Positions 8,179 to 15,511 of a stretch of 19,921 nucleotides of DNA are shown here, piece after piece. Origin of the DNA: an uncultured Lachnospiraceae bacterium (GTDB taxonomy: Bacteria > Bacillota > Clostridia > Lachnospirales > Lachnospiraceae); the NCBI GenBank assembly GCA_910588125.1, contig CAJUPI010000058.1, positions 1 through 19,921 on the forward strand. Direction: 5' to 3'. Numbering within the stretch: position 1 is the first letter of the stretch; every line of letters starts with the position of its first letter. The notes under the pieces were generated by a model, which was not told the origin of the DNA, did not search any database, and saw only the letters and a list, made by a program, of their open reading frames with translations. The position numbers and the translations under genes are program-made.

Positions 8179-8261
8179 AATATAGCACCTCCTCTTATCA
8201 ATCCATTGTCTTTTTCATTTTGTTATTATAATCTTGACGTTTCTGATTTGGCATCTTCTCA

Positions 8262-8290
8262 ATTATATAGAAAACAAACTGCTTCGTCAA
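8262..8290 (-). promoter_or_regulatory. Sigma-A promoter of rpmH
   Basis: On the minus strand, TTGACG (8285-8290) and a perfect TATAAT (8262-8267) are separated by exactly 17 bases. Transcription would start near 8255, giving a leader of about 77 bases before rpmH. Confidence 0.8.
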
Positions 8291-8352
8291 GCATTTTTAC
8301 AGAAAAACCCTTGTTTTGTAACGGTTCAGACAATTGGATTGCTACTCTGTTT

Positions 8353-8991
8353 CTATGCTGCTACCCGAATCATATTACGGAAAACTGAAAGCATTACTTT
8401 TCCTATCAATACTACCAGTATTGCAGCGGCAATTGCTTCTGGCACTCCAGAAGCCAAAACAGTCCCCATAATAAGTCCCCACACAGCATCAATTGCCACA
8501 GTTCTTGCTGCAGCATATTCACCTGCCAATAAAAGATAAATACTACCCATAACAAAAACAGTATTTGTCATAGATCCGATAAATCCGACAATTGGCAAGG
8601 CTAAAAGATGATCCACGTTAATTTTTTTAAGAAAAATCCATAACCATCCTGATACCACACCAATCATCATCCGGCATCCAACCGCAATCCATATAGCTTT
8701 TAATGCACCTGGAATCCCACTCATACTCATAAACGGAGAAAAAGCAAACGATAAAAGCGTTGGCGCCATCGTATTGCTAATCATTGAACAAATACCAAAC
8801 ACACAGCCTAAAATTGCTCCTGCCGCCGGCCCTAATAAAATAGCTCCAATGATTACAGGAATATGCACAGTTGTTGCCTTAATAATCGGAAGCTGAATCA
8901 TACCTAAAGGCGTATTTGCCAACAGGATTACAATTGCTGCCATAAGTGCAACACTGGTAAGCCATCGAGTGTCTTTTTTTTCCATATTCAT
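8353..8991 (-). CDS. ECF transporter S component, possibly pantothenate (PanT-like)
   Basis: A 212-residue, strongly hydrophobic protein with about six membrane segments, typical of substrate-binding S components of energy-coupling-factor vitamin importers (ECF_trnsprt family). The segment ATTVHIPVIIGAILLGP (39-55), then AGAILGCVFG and SFAFSPF, resembles the group annotated as pantothenate transporters, where a similar HIPVIIG motif occurs; this substrate call is from memory and is tentative. No A or T component (ATPases or EcfT) is in the window, so it would have to share a module encoded elsewhere. The start has GGAGG 7 bases upstream. It has its own promoter and a leader of roughly 95 bases. 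Its position between rpmH and the origin is uncommon. Confidence 0.85.
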   Translation of the reverse strand: MNMEKKDTRWLTSVALMAAIVILLANTPLGMIQLPIIKATTVHIPVIIGAILLGPAAGAILGCVFGICSMISNTMAPTLLSFAFSPFMSMSGIPGALKAIWIAVGCRMMIGVVSGWLWIFLKKINVDHLLALPIVGFIGSMTNTVFVMGSIYLLLAGEYAAARTVAIDAVWGLIMGTVLASGVPEAIAAAILVVLIGKVMLSVFRNMIRVAA

Positions 8992-9092
8992 TTTTTTACC
9001 TCCTGCTACTGTTCTTAATAATTAAGATACAATGCATAACATTAATGATATAAAGCTTATGTTTTGGTGCATATTACAAACTTTCCTCATAT

Positions 9093-9121
9093 ATCATAGC
9101 GATTCACCAGCCTTCTGTCAA
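9093..9121 (-). promoter_or_regulatory. Sigma-A promoter of the ECF S-component gene
   Basis: On the minus strand a perfect TTGACA (9116-9121) and TATGAT (9093-9098) are separated by 17 bases. The start would be near 9086, leaving a leader of about 95 bases, AT-rich with only weak pairing potential. I recognise no known riboswitch in it. Confidence 0.8.
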
Positions 9122-9164
9122 GTTTTTCTGTAAGTACGCAGTTATGGCTGTTTTAAAAAAGTAC

Positions 9165-9205
9165 TTGTTCACAATGTGAATAAGTTATCCACAATATGTG
9201 GATAA
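9165..9205. promoter_or_regulatory. Cluster of four DnaA boxes in alternating orientation
   Basis: Four 9-mers lie in 41 bp: TTGTTCACA (plus, 9165-9173, one mismatch to TTATNCACA), TTATTCACA (minus, 9175-9183, perfect), TTATCCACA (plus, 9185-9193, perfect) and TTATCCACA (minus, 9197-9205, perfect). The last two form a perfect inverted repeat whose 12-base arms (9182-9193 and 9197-9208) surround the trinucleotide ATA. Binding here would cover the space between the ECF and dnaA promoters. Confidence 0.92.
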
Positions 9206-9251
9206 CTTTGTTGATAAATTTACAATTTTTCTATTCTTTTTACTATTTTCG

Positions 9252-9280
9252 TTGAAAAACCAGCAGTTTTGGTATACAAT
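9252..9280 (+). promoter_or_regulatory. Probable sigma-A promoter of dnaA
   Basis: TTGAAA (9252-9257) and TACAAT (9275-9280) are separated by 17 bases, with 5/6 matches at the -10. The start would be near 9287, giving a leader of about 92 bases. DnaA boxes lie on both sides, consistent with DnaA autoregulation. Confidence 0.65.
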
Positions 9281-9303
9281 ACATGTAGATTGGCTTATTT
9301 TGC

Positions 9304-9333
9304 ATATCCACATGAATATACAAAATATCCACA
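9304..9333 (+). promoter_or_regulatory. Two single-mismatch DnaA boxes in the dnaA leader
   Basis: ATATCCACA occurs at 9304-9312 and again at 9325-9333, each one base from TTATCCACA and both on the plus strand, 21 bases apart (two helical turns). They lie just downstream of the predicted dnaA transcription start. Confidence 0.6.
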
Positions 9334-9378
9334 AATCAAAACATAACCTTTCAAAAGAATAGTTTAGGAGAACGAGAT

Positions 9379-10752
9379 ATGTTAGAGACACTACAAGCCA
9401 AATGGGATGATATCTTACGTTATATAAAAGAAGAACATGAGATATCGGATGTATCATTCGCTACATGGCTGGTTCCCCTGCATCTCTATTCCGTGGAACC
9501 TGGCAATACTATCCAGATTATTGTTCCCGATGCAAATTTTCTCGGTTATATAAAAAAGAAATACAGCTTCCTATTAAAAGTAGCTATTGAGGAAATCACC
9601 GGCCTGAAATGTGAAATTGATTTTATCGTAGAAGATCAGATTAAAGAAAAAGAAAATAAAAATAATCAACTCATTCGGCCAAATCTCAACAAGATCACTC
9701 AGGAAGCGCTTCAAAATGCCAACCTGAATCCCAAGTATACTTTTGACACCTTTGTGGTCGGAGCGAATAACAACCTGGCACATGCTGCTTCTCTCGCTGT
9801 TGCAGAATCTCCTGGCGAAATATACAACCCACTATTTATTTATGGTGGTGTAGGGCTTGGAAAAACTCACTTAATGCACTCTATAGCGAATTTTATTCTA
9901 AAAAATAATCCAAATGCCAAGATCCTCTATGTGACCTCTGAAAAATTCACAAATGAGTTGATCGATGCCATTCGTAACAAAAATAATATTTCTACTACAG
10001 AATTTCGGGAAAAATATCGCAATAATGATGTACTCTTGATCGATGATATTCAATTTATCATTGGTAAAGAAAGCACGCAGGAAGAATTTTTCCATACTTT
10101 TAATGCACTCTATGAATCAAAAAAACAAATCATTATATCCTCGGATAAACCTCCGAAAGATATTGAAACCTTAGAAGAACGCCTTCGTTCTCGTTTTGAG
10201 TGGGGATTAACCGTGGATATTCAATCTCCCGACTATGAAACCCGCATGGCCATTCTCCGTAAAAAAGAAGAACTGGAAGGATATAATATTGATAACGAAG
10301 TAATCAAATACATTGCTACCAATATCAAATCAAACATTCGGGAATTGGAAGGCGCTTTGACAAAAATTGTCGCATTTTCCAAGTTAGATCGCAGTAAAGA
10401 GATCAGCATTTCTATGGCTGAGGAAGCACTGAAAGATATTATATCACCAGGTGGTACGAAAAAAATAACTCCTGATTTGATTATTCAGGTGGTAGCTGAA
10501 CATTATAATCTTACCACTTTGGATCTTTTATCTCAAAGAAGAAGCAAGGAAATCGTCTATCCCAGGCAGATTGCCATGTATTTATGCCGCAACATGACCG
10601 AAGCTCCTTTACAGGAGATCGGAAAAGCTATGGGAGGACGGGATCACACTACAATTATCCATGGAATTGAAAAGATTACCAAAGATATAGAAAAAACACC
10701 GACCCTGCAAAACACTGTGGATATCTTAAAGAAAAAATTGAACCCTAATTAA
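9379..10752 (+). CDS. dnaA: Chromosomal replication initiator protein DnaA
   Basis: The AAA+ initiator that binds DnaA boxes, melts the origin and loads helicase. The 457-residue protein is full length. Domain I (about 1-85, with the WDDIL and TWLVPL segments) is followed by a short charged linker (86-115), then the AAA+ domain: Walker A GGVGLGKT (156-163), Walker B VLLIDD (218-223) and the RSRFEWGL segment (about 270-277) with conserved arginines. Domain IV contains the DnaA-box-binding signature GGRDHTTI (419-426). AGGAG lies 8 bases before the ATG. It lies between the two halves of the origin, first gene of the plus-strand block. Confidence 0.99.
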   Translation: MLETLQAKWDDILRYIKEEHEISDVSFATWLVPLHLYSVEPGNTIQIIVPDANFLGYIKKKYSFLLKVAIEEITGLKCEIDFIVEDQIKEKENKNNQLIRPNLNKITQEALQNANLNPKYTFDTFVVGANNNLAHAASLAVAESPGEIYNPLFIYGGVGLGKTHLMHSIANFILKNNPNAKILYVTSEKFTNELIDAIRNKNNISTTEFREKYRNNDVLLIDDIQFIIGKESTQEEFFHTFNALYESKKQIIISSDKPPKDIETLEERLRSRFEWGLTVDIQSPDYETRMAILRKKEELEGYNIDNEVIKYIATNIKSNIRELEGALTKIVAFSKLDRSKEISISMAEEALKDIISPGGTKKITPDLIIQVVAEHYNLTTLDLLSQRRSKEIVYPRQIAMYLCRNMTEAPLQEIGKAMGGRDHTTIIHGIEKITKDIEKTPTLQNTVDILKKKLNPN

Positions 10753-11078
10753 AATTTTTTGCAAAAACACTGGAAAATACAGGACTTCAGCAAATTTAAC
10801 TTATACACATTTTTTTGTGGAAAAAGCAATGTTTTTGGTGGATAACTCATATATTATTCGAGCCATCTGTCAACCATTTATATATTTGTGGAAAAACTGC
10901 TCGATTTTACCTGAGCTTAAGATTAGTTTTCAACATACTTTTTAACACTCTTTTACGTTTATTTTCAAGGTAAAAACAGCTTTTACACAAATTCACAGCC
11001 CCTACTACGATTACGACGAAACTTTATTTTATATCTATCTCAATAAATTGCTCATCAAATAGAAAGGAACTTATCAAC
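10753..11078 (+). other. Downstream half of the replication origin (dnaA-dnaN gap)
   Basis: A 326-bp AT-rich gap. DnaA boxes: TTATACACA (10801-10809, perfect, plus), TTTTCCACA (minus, 10816-10824 and 10887-10895, one mismatch each), and TTATCCACC (minus, 10837-10845, one mismatch). It ends in the candidate unwinding element described separately (10981-11040) and the dnaN ribosome-binding site AAAGGA (11063-11068). It corresponds in position to incC of the Bacillus origin. I see no convincing terminator for dnaA. Confidence 0.85.
10981..11040 (+). other. Candidate basal unwinding element: DnaA boxes, DnaA-trios and AT-rich tract
   Basis: In order: TTTTACACA (10981-10989, one mismatch to a DnaA box), AAATTCACA (10989-10997, two mismatches), a GCCC spacer (10998-11001), then triplets CTA CTA CGA TTA CGA CGA (11002-11019), then an almost pure A/T tract (11020-11040). 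In Bacillus subtilis the same order (boxes, GC-rich spacer, repeated triplets read as 3'-GAT on the other strand, AT-rich DNA) directs DnaA onto single strand. Three of the six triplets here are CGA rather than CTA. Confidence 0.72.
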
Positions 11079-12194
11079 ATGAAACTAGTCTTCCAGAAAG
11101 ATATATTAATGAATGGCATCAATATTGTATCGAAAGCAATTCCCTCAAAAACCACCATGAACATTCTTGAATGCATATTAATTGACGCCACAGCAAATGA
11201 AATCAAATTAACAGGCAATGACATGGAAATGGGAATTGAAACCAAAATCGAAGGTTCTATTTTAGAACGAGGCATTATTGCTCTGGAAGCTAAAATATTC
11301 TCTGATATTATCCGCAAGCTTCCAGATAGTGATGCTGAAGTAATTATCAGTAGTGATGATCGGTTAAATACTACAATTGAATGCGATAATTCATTATTTA
11401 AAATTCAGGGACGAGATCCTCAGGAATTCAGCTATCTTCCTTTTATCGAAAAGGATGAATATATCTGTCTTTCTCAATTTTCTTTAAAGGAAGCGATCAG
11501 ACAGACTATTTTTTCTATTGCTCCTAATGACAGCAATAAAATGATGGGAGGCGAACTGGTTGAAATTAAAGATAATGTTTTAAAAATTGTTTCACTGGAT
11601 GGACACAGAATATCTATTCGCAATATTCTGCTCAAGTATAATTATGAAAACAGAAAAGTGATCATTCCTGGAAAAACCCTTTCAGAAATTAGCAAAATTC
11701 TTACTGGTGATAATGAAAAAGAAGTTCTGATTTATTTCAGTAAAAATCATGTTTTATTTGAATTCGATAATACCACTGTTGTTTCCCGCTTAATTGAGGG
11801 AGATTATTTTAAGATCGATCATATGTTATCCAATGATTATAAGACACATATAAAAATAAATAAAAGAATATTTATGGACAATATTGATCGGGCAATGATT
11901 ATGATTCGTGATAATGATCGCAAGCCTATCATTTTAAAAATACAAGAAAATAATGTCAATATGAAGATCCGATCCTCTTTTGGTTCTATGAATGCAGATG
12001 TTATAGCTCAAAAAACCGGCGATGATATAATGATTGCTTTCAATCCTAAGTTTTTACTGGATGCATTAAGGGTAATTGATGATGAAGATGTTGATATCTA
12101 TATGTTAAATCCCAAATCACCTTGTTTTATAAAGGATGACGGCGGCAATTATATTTACCTGATTTTACCCGTTAATTTTATTGCAGAAGATTAA
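11079..12194 (+). CDS. dnaN: DNA polymerase III beta subunit (sliding clamp)
   Basis: The ring-shaped processivity clamp, active as a dimer around DNA and binding the polymerase and other partners. The 371-residue length is normal for the three-domain clamp. Family features include the N-terminal MKLVFQKDILMNGINIVSKAI, TGNDMEMGI in domain 1, the DGHRISI segment of domain 2, and the C-terminal YIYLILPVN segment that forms part of the partner-binding pocket. AAAGGA lies 10 bases before the ATG. The S4-domain gene follows after 11 bases, so dnaN is likely at the head of a dnaN-S4-recF unit. Confidence 0.98.
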   Translation: MKLVFQKDILMNGINIVSKAIPSKTTMNILECILIDATANEIKLTGNDMEMGIETKIEGSILERGIIALEAKIFSDIIRKLPDSDAEVIISSDDRLNTTIECDNSLFKIQGRDPQEFSYLPFIEKDEYICLSQFSLKEAIRQTIFSIAPNDSNKMMGGELVEIKDNVLKIVSLDGHRISIRNILLKYNYENRKVIIPGKTLSEISKILTGDNEKEVLIYFSKNHVLFEFDNTTVVSRLIEGDYFKIDHMLSNDYKTHIKINKRIFMDNIDRAMIMIRDNDRKPIILKIQENNVNMKIRSSFGSMNADVIAQKTGDDIMIAFNPKFLLDALRVIDDEDVDIYMLNPKSPCFIKDDGGNYIYLILPVNFIAED

Positions 12195-12205
12195 AGAGGA
12201 AAAAT

Positions 12206-12415
12206 ATGGAAATAATAAAAATAAAGGACGAATATATCAAATTAGGTCAGTTATTAAAATTGGCTGGTATGTGTGACTCCGGAGTTGATGCAAAACATAT
12301 TATTGAAGATGGTCTGGTACAGGTAAACGGACAAACGGAAATGCAGCGGGGGAAAAAAATCCGCAATAAGGATGTGGTCACTTATAATGGAAAATCCATT
12401 CAGATTGAGGGATGA
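12206..12415 (+). CDS. yaaA: S4-domain RNA-binding protein (YaaA/RlbA-like)
   Basis: A 69-residue protein consisting of one S4 RNA-binding domain: IKLGQLLKLAGMCDSGVDAKHIIEDGLVQVNGQTEMQRGKKIRNKDVV is spread over residues 11-62 and matches the S4 fold motif. The family lies between dnaN and recF in many Firmicutes (Bacillus yaaA, also called rlbA); its exact role is not settled, though links to ribosomes have been proposed. GAGGA precedes the ATG. The stop codon overlaps an upstream in-frame ATG of recF (ATGA at 12412-12415) and lies inside a perfect inverted repeat. Confidence 0.9.
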   Translation: MEIIKIKDEYIKLGQLLKLAGMCDSGVDAKHIIEDGLVQVNGQTEMQRGKKIRNKDVVTYNGKSIQIEG

Positions 12416-12429
12416 GCATTGCTCATCCC
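12409..12429. repeat. Inverted repeat over the yaaA stop codon
   Basis: Arms GGGATGAGCA (12409-12418) and TGCTCATCCC (12420-12429) are perfect over 10 bases with one base between; in RNA it could form a 9-bp stem with a 3-base loop. It covers the yaaA stop and ends 15 bases before the preferred recF start. No T-tract follows, so it is unlikely to be an intrinsic terminator. Confidence 0.7.
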
Positions 12430-12444
12430 AAAGATAGGCAGAAT

Positions 12445-13530
12445 ATGATTATTGAATCTGTTGAATTAAAAAATTATCGCAATTACCATACCTTACATAT
12501 GCAGTTTAGTTCGGGGACTAATATTTTGTATGGAAATAATGCTCAGGGAAAAACTAATATACTTGAGGCTGTTTATGTATGTTGTACAACAAAATCCCAT
12601 CGGGGAAGTAAAGACAGAGAAATCATTCATTTTCATGAGGATGAATCTCATATAAAATTGAATCTCAAAAAAAATCAAGTGCCTTATCGAATTGATATGC
12701 ATCTGAAAAAGAATAAAACAAAGGGAATCGCAATCAACGGCATTCCTATAAAAAAGGTTAGCGAACTGTTTGGTATTGTGAATGTAGTTTTTTTCTCGCC
12801 TGAAGATTTAAATCTGATAAAAAATGGACCTTCTGAGCGAAGAAAGTTTATTGACATGGAATTATGTCAATTAGATAAGTATTATGTTCATTCACTGGTT
12901 TCTTATAATCGTATTTTGATGCAACGGAATCGATTATTAAGAGATTTGGTATTTAAACCGGAATATGAAGAAACTTTGGATGTATGGGATATCCAATTAG
13001 CACAATACGGTAAAGAAATCATCCATTGCAGAGAAATTTTTATAGCTCAGTTGAATGATTTGATTGGCAAAATACATGGAAAATTGTCTGGAAATAAAGA
13101 AAGTCTTAAAATTATTTATGATCCTTGTGCATCTTATGAAAATTTAGAAGAAGAAATTAAAAAAAGCCGATTTTCTGATATGAGACAGAAAACTAGTCTG
13201 GTAGGCCCTCATAGAGACGATATTGCCTTTTATATGGATGATATTGATATTAGAAAATTTGGTTCCCAGGGACAACAAAGAACCGCAGCATTATCTTTAA
13301 AGCTGGCGGAAATCCAATTAGTAAAAAAATTGGTAAAGGATGATCCGATTCTCCTATTGGACGATGTATTGTCCGAATTAGATGGAGAGCGGCAGAATCA
13401 TCTCCTTTCCGCAATTCATTCGATTCAAACTATGATTACTTGTACTGGATTAGAAGATTTTATTAATAACAGATTTCCAATTGACCGGATTTTTAAGGTG
13501 GTGGATGGTACGGTAGAACAAGAAAATTAG
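12445..13530 (+). CDS. recF: DNA replication and repair protein RecF
   Basis: An SMC-like ATPase that, with RecO and RecR, helps load RecA at gapped or stalled DNA. The protein is 361 residues from my start. It begins MIIESVELKNYRNY, followed by the Walker A segment GNNAQGKTN (30-38), the signature region FGSQGQQRTAALSLKLAE, and the Walker B LLLDDVLSELD. The frame is open 11 codons further upstream to an ATG at 12412 that overlaps the yaaA stop. I prefer 12445 because family members begin at that point and because the upstream ATG has no spaced ribosome-binding site; the site at 12445 (ATAGG, 6 bases away) is itself weak. Confidence 0.95.
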   Translation: MIIESVELKNYRNYHTLHMQFSSGTNILYGNNAQGKTNILEAVYVCCTTKSHRGSKDREIIHFHEDESHIKLNLKKNQVPYRIDMHLKKNKTKGIAINGIPIKKVSELFGIVNVVFFSPEDLNLIKNGPSERRKFIDMELCQLDKYYVHSLVSYNRILMQRNRLLRDLVFKPEYEETLDVWDIQLAQYGKEIIHCREIFIAQLNDLIGKIHGKLSGNKESLKIIYDPCASYENLEEEIKKSRFSDMRQKTSLVGPHRDDIAFYMDDIDIRKFGSQGQQRTAALSLKLAEIQLVKKLVKDDPILLLDDVLSELDGERQNHLLSAIHSIQTMITCTGLEDFINNRFPIDRIFKVVDGTVEQEN

Positions 13531-13577
13531 TATGACAGAAAAACAGTGAACAACTATCAAAGATAGGAGGAAATAGC

Positions 13578-15491
13578 ATGAGTGCAGAATACGGAGCGGA
13601 CCAGATTCAGATTCTAGAGGGATTGGAAGCGGTCCGAAAGCGTCCCGGTATGTATATCGGAAGTACATCATCAAGAGGATTACATCATCTGGTATATGAG
13701 ATTGTGGACAATTCTGTTGACGAGGCTCTGGCAGGCTTTTGTGATCAAATTGAAGTAACAATCAATATGGATAATTCTATCACTGTTTTGGATGATGGCC
13801 GGGGTATTCCGGTGGGAATCCAAAAAAAGGCTGGAATTCCGGCAGTGGAAGTAGTATTTACGATTCTTCATGCTGGCGGAAAATTTGGCGGTGGCGGATA
13901 TAAGGTATCCGGTGGTTTGCATGGTGTTGGTGCCTCAGTTGTAAATGCCCTTTCTCTGTGGTTGGAAGTAAGAATTTATCAGGATGGGAAAATATATCAA
14001 CAACGCTATGAGCGTGGAAAAGTGATGTATCCGCTGAAAGTGGTAGGAGAATGTTCATTGGATAAACATGGGACAGAGGTCCAATTTCTTCCGGATCCAA
14101 AGATTTTTGAAGAAACTGTTTATGATTTTGAAATTTTAAGAGTTCGTCTGCAAGAAACAGCATTTTTGACAAAAGATCTTAAGATCATTTTGCGTGATGA
14201 TCGGGAGGAAAAGAAAGAAAAGGTTTTCCATTATGAAGGAGGAATTCAGGAATTTGTTACTTATCTGAACCGAAGTAAGGCGACAATATATGATAAGGTT
14301 GTTTATTGTGAAGGAAGCAAGGATAATATTTATGTAGAAGTTGCTATGCAACATAATGATTCTTATACAGAGAATATTTATAGCTTTGTCAATAATGTGA
14401 ATACTCCGGAAGGAGGCACTCATTTAGCTGGTTTCAAAAATGCATTGACTAAAACGATTAACGAATATGCACGTAAAAATAAATTGTTAAAAGAAAATGA
14501 AGATAATTTAAGTGGTGAAGATATCAGAGAAGGCTTAACTGCAATTATCAGTGTAAAGATTGAAGAGCCTCAATTTGAAGGCCAGACGAAGCAGAAGCTG
14601 GGCAATAGTGAAGCCCGCGGAGCCGTGGATAACATTGTGAGTGAGCAGCTTACTTATTTTTTAGAGCAGAATCCAAATGCAGCTAAGACGATCTGTGAGA
14701 AATCCGTATTAGCTCAGAGAGCCCGTGCTGCTGCGCGTAAAGCTAGAGATTTAACGAGAAGAAAAACAGCTTTAGAGCAAATGACACTTCCAGGAAAGTT
14801 GGCTGATTGTTCCAATAAAGATCCGGAAAAATGTGAAATTTTTATTGTAGAGGGTGATTCTGCAGGAGGATCTGCGAAAACGGCACGTTCTCGGGATACT
14901 CAAGCTATTTTACCATTGCGTGGTAAGATTTTAAATGTGGAAAAAGCCAGATTGGACAAGATCTATGCGAATGCAGAGATTAAAGCGATGATAACTGCGT
15001 TTGGTACGGGAATTCATGATGATTTTGATATTACCAAGCTTCGTTATAATAAAATCATTATTATGACGGATGCAGATGTGGATGGCGCGCATATCAGTAC
15101 TTTAATGTTGACATTTTTATACCGTTTTATGCCAGAACTGATTCGGCAGGGCCATGTTTATCTGGCGCAGCCGCCACTTTATAAACTCGAGAAAAACAAA
15201 CGTATCTGGTATGCTTACAGCGATGATGAATTGAATCAGATTTTAAAAGAAGTCGGCCGGGACAATAATAATAAGATTCAGCGGTATAAGGGATTAGGGG
15301 AAATGGATGCTGAGCAGTTGTGGGAGACGACGATGGATCCAGAGAGAAGGATTCTTTTGCGGGTAAATATGGATGATGATGTAATTTCAGAGCTGGATCT
15401 GACTTTTACCACTTTGATGGGAGATCAGGTTGAGCCAAGGCGTGAATTTATCGAAGCAAATGCAAAATTTGTACAAAATCTGGATATTTAA
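13578..15491 (+). CDS. gyrB: DNA gyrase subunit B
   Basis: The ATPase subunit of the type IIA topoisomerase that introduces negative supercoils. The 637-residue protein is the short form without the insertion found in enterobacteria. The GHKL ATPase domain shows DNSVDEALAG, DDGRGIPV and the lid segment GGGYKVSGGLHGVGASVVNA; the transducer domain follows; the TOPRIM domain has EGDSAGGSAK and DADVDGAHI with its metal-binding acidic residues, and QRYKGLGEM lies in the tail. AGGAGG lies 7 bases before the ATG. It is 47 bases after recF and 20 bases before gyrA. Confidence 0.99.
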   Translation: MSAEYGADQIQILEGLEAVRKRPGMYIGSTSSRGLHHLVYEIVDNSVDEALAGFCDQIEVTINMDNSITVLDDGRGIPVGIQKKAGIPAVEVVFTILHAGGKFGGGGYKVSGGLHGVGASVVNALSLWLEVRIYQDGKIYQQRYERGKVMYPLKVVGECSLDKHGTEVQFLPDPKIFEETVYDFEILRVRLQETAFLTKDLKIILRDDREEKKEKVFHYEGGIQEFVTYLNRSKATIYDKVVYCEGSKDNIYVEVAMQHNDSYTENIYSFVNNVNTPEGGTHLAGFKNALTKTINEYARKNKLLKENEDNLSGEDIREGLTAIISVKIEEPQFEGQTKQKLGNSEARGAVDNIVSEQLTYFLEQNPNAAKTICEKSVLAQRARAAARKARDLTRRKTALEQMTLPGKLADCSNKDPEKCEIFIVEGDSAGGSAKTARSRDTQAILPLRGKILNVEKARLDKIYANAEIKAMITAFGTGIHDDFDITKLRYNKIIIMTDADVDGAHISTLMLTFLYRFMPELIRQGHVYLAQPPLYKLEKNKRIWYAYSDDELNQILKEVGRDNNNKIQRYKGLGEMDAEQLWETTMDPERRILLRVNMDDDVISELDLTFTTLMGDQVEPRREFIEANAKFVQNLDI

Positions 15492-15511
15492 CGCAGAAGT
15501 AAGGAGGATAT

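Larger units (their letters stand above)
8992..9378. other. Upstream half of the replication origin (oriC)
   Basis: A 387-bp divergent intergenic region between the ECF gene and dnaA. Going left to right it contains the ECF leader and promoter (8992-9121), a cluster of four DnaA boxes (9165-9205), an AT-rich tract (9206-9250), the dnaA promoter (9252-9280) and two further box-like sites (9304-9333). Genes point away from this region on both sides, as expected at a bidirectional origin. This corresponds to the incA/incB side of the bipartite Bacillus-type origin. Confidence 0.85.

Noticed and set aside
8234..8268. TTGACG and TTATAT hexamers on the plus strand
   Set aside because: The spacing is far over 17 bases, and no plus-strand gene follows.
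8300..8352. Possible terminator after the ECF gene
   Set aside because: Only a 4-5 bp pairing (AACC with GGTT) with a long loop precedes TTTTT on the minus strand; too weak to call.
8131..8539. Two overlapping plus-strand frames opposite rpmH and the ECF gene
   Set aside because: They run antisense to two well-supported genes and through the rpmH promoter, with no ribosome-binding site.
9231..9250. Trio-like run CTATTCTTTTTACTATTTTC in the upstream origin half
   Set aside because: It lies about 25 bases from the nearest DnaA box with no GC-rich spacer, unlike the well-ordered element before dnaN; probably chance in A/T-rich DNA.
9185..9457. 90-codon minus-strand frame over the origin and the start of dnaA
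   Set aside because: It crosses DnaA boxes, the dnaA promoter and the dnaA start codon, and shows no family resemblance.
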